Under the pieces are notes generated by a model that was not told where the DNA came from, made no database searches, and saw nothing but the letters and a program-made list of their open reading frames with translations. A stretch of 64,000 nt of DNA from Providencia hangzhouensis (GTDB lineage: Bacteria; Pseudomonadota; Gammaproteobacteria; Enterobacterales; Enterobacteriaceae): assembly GCF_029193595.2 (NCBI RefSeq), contig NZ_CP135052.1, positions 3,348,001 to 3,412,000 of the forward strand, in the 5' to 3' direction. Made by a program: the position numbers and the translations under genes. Of this stretch, positions 59,262 through 64,000 are shown piece by piece; the first letter of the stretch is position 1; each line of letters begins with the position of its first letter.

Positions 59262-60280
59262 TATTTACCTCCTTTTTTCATTAACTGGCTAAATAAATCA
59301 GGCGATATATTGAGCTCACCAATTTTTCCAGCATTTTGTGCCAATGATTCGAATGCCATCGCCATCAACTGCTCAGGTCCCATTTTAGCCAACGCTAACG
59401 CTTTTAAGTTTTCAACGGGTAATTGGCTATAAGCTTTCATTTTAGATTCAATGGAATAAGCATCTGCATCAGACTGTATACGCTGGTTTTCAACACTAAG
59501 CGCAACCAGCTCATTGCGTTTTGCCTCTGCACTTACTTGTGCAATTAACTCTTCTTGCTCTATTTCGGCTCGCTCTCGCAATATTTTTCGCTCATTATCA
59601 AGACGAGCCTCTTCAATTTGTTGTTCTTTGGCCTGAACAGATAAATCTGTTTCTAATTCAGCTTCTTTAATTGTTCGCTCTTGTTCTACAGAAAACTTAC
59701 GTCTTGCATAAATGGCATCATCAGCCTCTTTCAGTATGGATTCTCTCGCTTGTGCTTCTAACGCTTTGAGCGTTTCAGGTAATGGTGCGATGGCAGAAAT
59801 AGAAACATCCAAAATTTCAATTCCCAGTGACTCAATAACCGCCTGCTCTGCTAATTGCTGGTTTACCAAAATCACTAATGATTGACTAATTAGTAATGCA
59901 TCTCGCAATGAAGTAGTTTGTATTTTGGCTTGAATCACTGTTTGAGCTGCTCGCACTACTCGGTCACTTAATTTAAGGGGATCTTCAGAAGAGTAGCTTT
60001 TCCCATCCTTAGATAAATTAAAATTTAAGACGTCCGCGGTTTTTTCCGGCTGCTTTACCTGAAAAGAAATTTGCCCCTGGATACGTAAACTTTGGAAATC
60101 AGACGTTTGTAAATTAAAAATAAATGGGGCTTCTTGGGCATTTAATGGAAGTGCCGCAATGGATGTTTTATCGGAGTTATACCAAAAACTGAGCCCCTTA
60201 CCTTGCTTACGCACTTTCCCATTCACCGATTGAATAACAAAAGTTGATGAGTCTGCTTTGAAATATTTAAAGTTAATCAT
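59261..60280 (-). CDS. SPFH/Band-7 domain protein without membrane anchor
   Basis: 339 residues. The SPFH domain covers about 10-185 (LRIQGQISFQVKQPEKTADV; IESLGIEILDVSISAIAPLP). A long Glu/Ala-rich coiled coil covers about 185-275 (REAxAEIEQEELIAQ-type heptads), and the C-terminal part is conserved (LPVENLKALALAKMGPEQLM). Unlike flotillins and stomatins it has no N-terminal transmembrane helix, so it is probably cytosolic or peripheral and forms rings. It is made with the NAD-kinase-like protein. Confidence 0.82.
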   Translation of the reverse strand: MINFKYFKADSSTFVIQSVNGKVRKQGKGLSFWYNSDKTSIAALPLNAQEAPFIFNLQTSDFQSLRIQGQISFQVKQPEKTADVLNFNLSKDGKSYSSEDPLKLSDRVVRAAQTVIQAKIQTTSLRDALLISQSLVILVNQQLAEQAVIESLGIEILDVSISAIAPLPETLKALEAQARESILKEADDAIYARRKFSVEQERTIKEAELETDLSVQAKEQQIEEARLDNERKILRERAEIEQEELIAQVSAEAKRNELVALSVENQRIQSDADAYSIESKMKAYSQLPVENLKALALAKMGPEQLMAMAFESLAQNAGKIGELNISPDLFSQLMKKGGK

Positions 60281-60296
60281 AGTGGATTCCTCATTA

Positions 60297-60369
60297 TTGT
60301 CTTTATGACCTTAATTAATTATTGTCTTATAGACAAAAACAAGTCAAGCATTAAATGTCTTAATGACAA
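60297..60369. promoter_or_regulatory. Three GTC-N5-GAC operator-like sites between the NUDIX regulator and the SPFH operon
   Basis: TTGTCTTTATGACCT (60297-60311), TTGTCTTATAGACAA (60322-60336, perfect 5+5 dyad) and ATGTCTTAATGACAA (60355-60369) share one pattern, and their starts are 25 and 33 bp apart. They fill the divergent promoter gap. The neighbouring NrtR-type regulator is the natural binder. Confidence 0.7.
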
Positions 60370-60431
60370 TAACTATTTTTACCTGTATGATCTAACCCTA
60401 AACTTCATCTTTAGCGATAAGTGGTAACAAT

Positions 60432-61145
60432 ATGAATGAAAAAGAGTTTCTTGCTAGTTATGACAGAAAAGATTATTTATCGCCTTTACTCACTGTCGAT
60501 GCTGTTTTGTTTACTTACCATGAAAACACGTTGAAGGTATTACTGGTTGAGCGAGCAAGTTTCCCTGAAAAAGGAAAATGGGGCTTACCGGGAGGATTTA
60601 TTGATGAGCAAAATGATCAAACCTTAGAAGAGACTGTTTTACGTAAACTAAAAGAAAAAACAGGAGTTATTCCTCCTTATGTTGAGCAGCTTTGTACAGA
60701 AGGAAATCACCAACGAGATCCTCGAGGCTGGTCTGTCACTGTTTGCTATACAGCTCTAATTGCTTACCAAGCCTGCGAAGCCCATATTGATACCGTGGAT
60801 TCTGTAAAATGGGTCTCTATTGATGAAATTGAACAACTGACTCTTGCGTTCGACCACCTCAAACTTTATCAACACGCGAGAGAACGCCTAAAGCAAAAAT
60901 CACTCTATTCGATAGTTCCAGGTTTTGCATTACCTGACGTTTTTACCTTAGCAGAGCTACAGCATGTCCATGAAGTTTTGATTGGTAAGCCTTTGCAAAA
61001 TAAATCGTTTAGGCGCCGACTCGAACAAGCTGATTTGTTAATTGATACCGGAGAGAAACGCCACGAGCGCGGCCGACCCGCTAATTTGTATCGTTTAAAA
61101 CCACAATCAGCGGACTACCGTTTTATTCGTAATTTAGAATTCTAA
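60432..61145 (+). CDS. NrtR-type NUDIX-domain transcriptional regulator
   Basis: 237 residues. An N-terminal NUDIX-like domain (WGLPGGFIDEQNDQTLEETVLRKLKEKTG) keeps the G-x5-E spacing in part but has RKLKEKTG where active enzymes have REEL-type residues, so catalysis is doubtful. The C-terminal winged helix (FTLAELQHVHEVLIG; FRRRLEQADLL; RGRPANLYRL) matches NrtR regulators, which sense ADP-ribose and control NAD metabolism. It is divergent from the SPFH/NAD-kinase-like operon with three operator-like sites in the 151 bp gap. Confidence 0.85.
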   Translation: MNEKEFLASYDRKDYLSPLLTVDAVLFTYHENTLKVLLVERASFPEKGKWGLPGGFIDEQNDQTLEETVLRKLKEKTGVIPPYVEQLCTEGNHQRDPRGWSVTVCYTALIAYQACEAHIDTVDSVKWVSIDEIEQLTLAFDHLKLYQHARERLKQKSLYSIVPGFALPDVFTLAELQHVHEVLIGKPLQNKSFRRRLEQADLLIDTGEKRHERGRPANLYRLKPQSADYRFIRNLEF

Positions 61146-61155
61146 TCATTGATAT

Positions 61156-61180
61156 GCCTGATAAATAAATATTATCAGGC
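61156..61180. terminator. Hairpin between convergent NrtR-type gene and lipoprotein gene
   Basis: GCCTGATAA and TTATCAGGC form a perfect 9 bp stem with a 7 nt loop in the 48 bp gap. The T-run is weak on both sides. Confidence 0.55.
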
Positions 61181-61193
61181 GTTCTAATGAATA

Positions 61194-61721
61194 CTATTGG
61201 CAAATCGCAGGGGTAACAATATAGGTAAAAATAAGTTTGTTAGACTTATGATAATTATGCGTAATGCCTTCAGGGAACATTTCATGCAAAATATCCATAC
61301 CTGCATTTTTACCGCAGTAGTTGCGATTTAAAATCTCACGCATATTTTGCTGCCAGCTATCACCTTCCAATATATTGTCAGGGATCCCTTTGATAGTGTA
61401 TTGGTAAAATAACATGCCATTTTTAGCAGTCACTTCCGTCAATAGTGTTACGTCATCAATCAGCATAGGTAATGATTCCGCCATGTCAGATAGAAAAATG
61501 CCCCGTAACATCGTTGGGTCATCATCTCCTTTTGCATTAAACGCATTGATTTTATCTTCTGTTGAATTGGCTTTTATTTCATCATAACGCTGTTCTATTT
61601 CTGAATTTTTGATTGTTCCTGATGGTTCTTTCGTGGTCGTTTTTTCTTCCACATCAGGGGAGCATCCCGTGATTAATACCGCGCCTAAAAATAATCCAAC
61701 CACTTTTTTAAATATCGCCAT
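61194..61721 (-). CDS. Lipoprotein of unknown function
   Basis: 175 residues with a lipoprotein signal peptide and lipobox LITGC (Cys at about residue 20). Asp does not follow the Cys (Ser-Pro), so outer-membrane sorting is likely. The mature part has no family I recognise. It includes a VTAKNGMLFYQYTIKG strand pair and two Cys near the C-terminus (RNYCGKNAG; TPAICQ) that could form a disulfide, fitting its place beside Scs thiol-redox genes. The ATG used has AGGTG 7 nt upstream. Confidence 0.8.
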   Translation of the reverse strand: MAIFKKVVGLFLGAVLITGCSPDVEEKTTTKEPSGTIKNSEIEQRYDEIKANSTEDKINAFNAKGDDDPTMLRGIFLSDMAESLPMLIDDVTLLTEVTAKNGMLFYQYTIKGIPDNILEGDSWQQNMREILNRNYCGKNAGMDILHEMFPEGITHNYHKSNKLIFTYIVTPAICQ

Positions 61722-61791
61722 CCCATTCACCTATTTTATTATTTATATAGCCGAATGAGTTTATCATAGTGATAAATTAAACTTATAGGCA

Positions 61792-61821
61792 GAAAAATCC
61801 CCTTTTTAAGCCAAAGGGGAT
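61792..61821 (-). terminator. scsD terminator
   Basis: ATCCCCTTT and AAAGGGGAT form a perfect 9 bp stem, loop 7 nt, followed on the minus strand by a T-run, 10 nt past the scsD stop. Confidence 0.85.
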
Positions 61822-61831
61822 GATAGAAAAA

Positions 61832-62332
61832 TTAAAACGATGCCAACCACATACGCATTTTTAGGCCATAAGAGCTAGTCCAACCCGATGTAAAGCTGAC
61901 TAATTCACCGTTATCAATTACCATAAATGTGGGAGTTGCGCTGACCCCAACCGCATTGGAAAGCTGACCGCTGGTATCGTTAATCACAGGAAACGTTAAT
62001 TCCTTGTTTTCCATTCCCTTGATTAAGCGAGATGTTTCACCTGAACGTATCGCGACCGAAATAATTGGCATACCTGATTGGCTTAACTCTGATACCGTTG
62101 GCGAAGTCAAATTACATACCCCACACCAAGTTGCCCAAAAATACACTAGAATCGGTTTTTCTTTACTTAACTCAGCTAATGAAACGCTCTCACCATTCAC
62201 TAGAGTGTGCTGCTCCAATAATACGGGCGCAAGGGTTTGTGGTTTGCGCCATAAATCCATCACCGTAAAGGCAATAAATAAAATAATTGCCAAAACAATA
62301 ATTTCTTTAGACCACTTTTTTATTTTATTCAT
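61832..62332 (-). CDS. scsD: Membrane-anchored thioredoxin-like protein ScsD
   Basis: 166 residues. One N-terminal membrane helix (EIIVLAIILFIAFTVMDLW), then a TlpA/thioredoxin domain facing the periplasm with active site WCGVC and the cis-Pro region SATPTFMVID. It belongs to the suppressor-of-copper-sensitivity set: ScsB is the electron donor, ScsC and ScsD the acceptors. It is separated from scsC by an ERIC repeat, so the operon may be split. Confidence 0.9.
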   Translation of the reverse strand: MNKIKKWSKEIIVLAIILFIAFTVMDLWRKPQTLAPVLLEQHTLVNGESVSLAELSKEKPILVYFWATWCGVCNLTSPTVSELSQSGMPIISVAIRSGETSRLIKGMENKELTFPVINDTSGQLSNAVGVSATPTFMVIDNGELVSFTSGWTSSYGLKMRMWLASF

Positions 62333-62438
62333 ATAGTTACTTACCTATTTGTTATCAAATAGTACAAATCAAAGATGTAAGAAACCAAAACATCCACTTA
62401 AAATGAATGCTTTAGCATTTAATTAAATATTTTTTTCC

Positions 62439-62512
62439 TATCCTCTAATTTTAGAGTTTGGATTGTTTAATCTTTATCCTCTAATTCTAGAGTTTGGATT
62501 ATTTAATCTTTA
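62439..62512. repeat. 36 bp tandem repeat abutting an ERIC element
   Basis: Two copies of TATCCTCTAATT-(C/T)-TAGAG... (62439-62474, 62475-62510) are followed by a third start, TATCCTCTAAATAATTCG, that is the ERIC left end. Each copy contains the CTCTA/TAGAG dyad. It looks like repeated duplication of the ERIC boundary. Confidence 0.65.
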
Positions 62513-62640
62513 TCCTCTAAATAATTCGCGTTGTGGCTAGGCGGCGAGTGAAACTAAGCCCTAGGAGCATACATAAGTATGTGACTAGGGTTAGTAAGCG
62601 AAGCCAACAACGCCACAGCACGAAGTATGACGAGGATTAT
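62513..62640. repeat. Single ERIC-type element between scsC and scsD
   Basis: TAGGCGGCGAG, the central hairpin CCCTAGGAGCATACATAAG / TATGTGACTAGGG, GAAGCCAACAACGC, and the end GACGAGGATTA, whose last bases form the scsC stop codon. Confidence 0.85.
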
Positions 62641-63368
62641 TTGAGCTTAGCGAGCTGCTCCTTCACTACCGCCTCAAACTGCTGTGCATCAATAGCACCT
62701 GGGATCATTTCATCACCCACCAATGTTGCTGGGGTACCATTCACACCCAATTTTTCTGCCAATATCATATTGGTACGAATACCATCGCGGCTCTTATCAC
62801 TCGCTTTTAGCTTATCGTTGCCAGTGGCTTTGAGAGCATCTTTGATATTTGCATCTGATAGCATGCCCTGTTTTTGCATAAATTTATGGTGTAAAGCTTC
62901 AAATGCTTTCGGGTCTTCTTGCCACAGTGTCATGGTTAACTGAGCTGAATCCATTGAAGTCTGGCCTTTAAATGGTAAGTATTTAATTACCACAGCCACA
63001 TCATCAGGGTATTTTTTCACAAGATCCATCAGTTGTGGGTCGAAACGCTTACAGAATGGGCAGTTAAAATCAGTAAAGTTAACCAAAACTAACTTGGCAT
63101 CTTTTTTACCGATACGCGGGCTGGTTGGGTCATTGAATAAAGCATCGTGCTCCGCTTTTAACGTTTCTTTCATTTGGGCTTGTTGTTTTTCCCCTTGTTT
63201 GGCTTGCAGGGCAACGATAGCTTCTTCGAGAATTTCTGGGTTTTCAACCAAAGTATCACGCACTAATTTACGCACTTGTGCTTCTTGGTCTGCACTCAAA
63301 GGTGCCGCCTGTGCTACTGATCCAATCATTAGTGACGAAAATAAAACAGCTAAAATTGTTTTTTTCAT
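62637..63368 (-). CDS. scsC: Periplasmic DsbA-family thiol oxidoreductase ScsC
   Basis: 243 residues. Signal peptide (LSSLMIGSVAQAAPL-type, cleavage near AQA-AP). An N-terminal helical oligomerisation segment spans about 25-80. The DsbA-like domain has active site CPFC (FTDFNCPFCKRFD) and cis-Pro NGTPATLVG. Disulfide isomerase or copper-protective role in the family. The start overlaps the scsB stop by 4 nt (ATGA). The stop codon is contributed by the adjoining ERIC element. Confidence 0.93.
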   Translation of the reverse strand: MKKTILAVLFSSLMIGSVAQAAPLSADQEAQVRKLVRDTLVENPEILEEAIVALQAKQGEKQQAQMKETLKAEHDALFNDPTSPRIGKKDAKLVLVNFTDFNCPFCKRFDPQLMDLVKKYPDDVAVVIKYLPFKGQTSMDSAQLTMTLWQEDPKAFEALHHKFMQKQGMLSDANIKDALKATGNDKLKASDKSRDGIRTNMILAEKLGVNGTPATLVGDEMIPGAIDAQQFEAVVKEQLAKLK

Positions 63369-64000
63369 TTTGTGGCTCCTTTGGCCTGATTCATAACGGA
63401 TATTAGCGATTCACGATCAAGTATCGTTGAAAGTACTTCGCCTTCGGCCAAGTTAGGGCCATAGATTTGATTAAATGGAACAGCGACCTGCCCACGTTTT
63501 TGTAAAAATGCTGTAATTTCAGGTGAAGGCTTCGTCCAATCACCACGTAAAGCAACAACATCAGGTTCACTAAGCAGCTGTTGAATATCATCTCTTAGCA
63601 ATACATTGTATTTATTTGCCTTACAGGTTACGCACCATTCCGCGGTAACATCAATAAATACGCGTTTATTATCCGCTAGCGCATCAGCAATTGCCTGTTC
63701 AGTTAGCGGTTGCCAATTCACCGTATCTTTAACGAGAGAGCGGCTACCAGAGTGCTGTTCTTGCGTCATCCAAACAAATCCACCAGCAAAAACAGCGAAT
63801 AATATAAATGGCAAGATAGCTGCTCTTACACCACGTTTTATCGCGATAAAGACCACTAATAACACTAAGAAAATGACAGCAATCGAGGTCGAAGTAGAGA
63901 CACCAAAATGCGGAATTAATAAACTAATTAGCCATAAGCTGGAAACTAGCATCATGACTCCAAGTATTGCACGCAATTTGAGCATCCACATACCCGGTTT
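63365..64000 (-). CDS. scsB: Thiol:disulfide interchange protein ScsB, C-terminal part (start outside window)
   Basis: The visible ~211 residues hold the last membrane helices (LVLLVVFIAIKRGVRAAIL and neighbours) and the C-terminal thioredoxin domain with WCVTC (VTAEWCVTCKANKYN). In DsbD/ScsB proteins this passes electrons across the membrane to periplasmic partners, here ScsC and ScsD. The frame continues past the right edge; the N-terminal two-thirds and scsA are not seen. Confidence 0.88.
   Translation of the reverse strand, partial: KPGMWMLKLRAILGVMMLVSSLWLISLLIPHFGVSTSTSIAVIFLVLLVVFIAIKRGVRAAILPFILFAVFAGGFVWMTQEQHSGSRSLVKDTVNWQPLTEQAIADALADNKRVFIDVTAEWCVTCKANKYNVLLRDDIQQLLSEPDVVALRGDWTKPSPEITAFLQKRGQVAVPFNQIYGPNLAEGEVLSTILDRESLISVMNQAKGATK

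Noticed and set aside
62533..62943. 136-codon plus-strand ORF
   Set aside because: Its start is translated ERIC sequence and the rest is antisense to scsC, which is clearly real.

Overview
The window is chromosomal DNA from a gammaproteobacterium of the order Enterobacterales. The best fit is Morganellaceae, most likely Providencia. The genes are E. coli-like in sequence and local order (cydA, sdh/suc, gltA, ybgI, ybfA-kdp, glnS, nag, a Met/Leu/Gln tRNA cluster, ubiF, miaB-ybeZ-ybeY-corC-lnt). The DNA is AT-rich, ERIC-type repeats are abundant, and the hcp-vgrG accessory cluster has a Proteus/Providencia-like layout. The genus is inferred; no search was run.

Layout. 0-15 kb: most of cydA, then the TCA block sucDCBA and sdhBADC on the minus strand, with gltA divergent. 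14.4-26.7 kb: accessory DNA between gltA and ybgI. It holds an AraC regulator with a divergent MFS exporter, and a type VI secretion cargo operon reading hcp, vgrG, DUF4123 adaptor, a 552-residue unknown, a 340-residue secreted unknown and PAAR, followed by lemA and a TPM-domain gene. Two ~70 bp direct repeats flank the T6SS/LemA block, and three tandem ERIC-like units lie to its right. 26.7-36.9 kb: ybgI, ybfA and a complete kdpFABCDE potassium system with a recognisable KdpE box. 36.9-42 kb: glnS, a TauE/SafE permease, a Sel1-like secreted protein, an orphan cloacin/colicin E3-type immunity gene behind a promoter with a Fur-like box, and an IS200 element.

42-48.6 kb: nagE diverging from nagBAC (amino-sugar uptake and catabolism), then six tRNAs (Met, Leu, Gln, Gln, Met, Gln) behind a strong stringent-type promoter. 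49-58.3 kb: dctA, ubiF, and miaB-ybeZ-ybeY, which a hairpin and a 125-bp-period ERIC array separate from corC-lnt. 58.3-61.1 kb: a divergent unit made of an NrtR-type NUDIX regulator and an operon of an SPFH protein with a divergent NAD-kinase-like protein; three GTC-N5-GAC sites lie between them. 61.2-64 kb: a lipoprotein and the end of a copper-stress thiol-redox operon (scsB-scsC-scsD).

The best candidates for undescribed biology are (1) the unknown effector/immunity-like pair in the orphan T6SS operon, (2) the NrtR/SPFH/NAD-kinase-like module with its operator array, and (3) the orphan rRNase-immunity gene apparently under iron control. The repeat biology is also notable: two separate genes, ybgI and scsC, take their stop codon from the end of an ERIC element.
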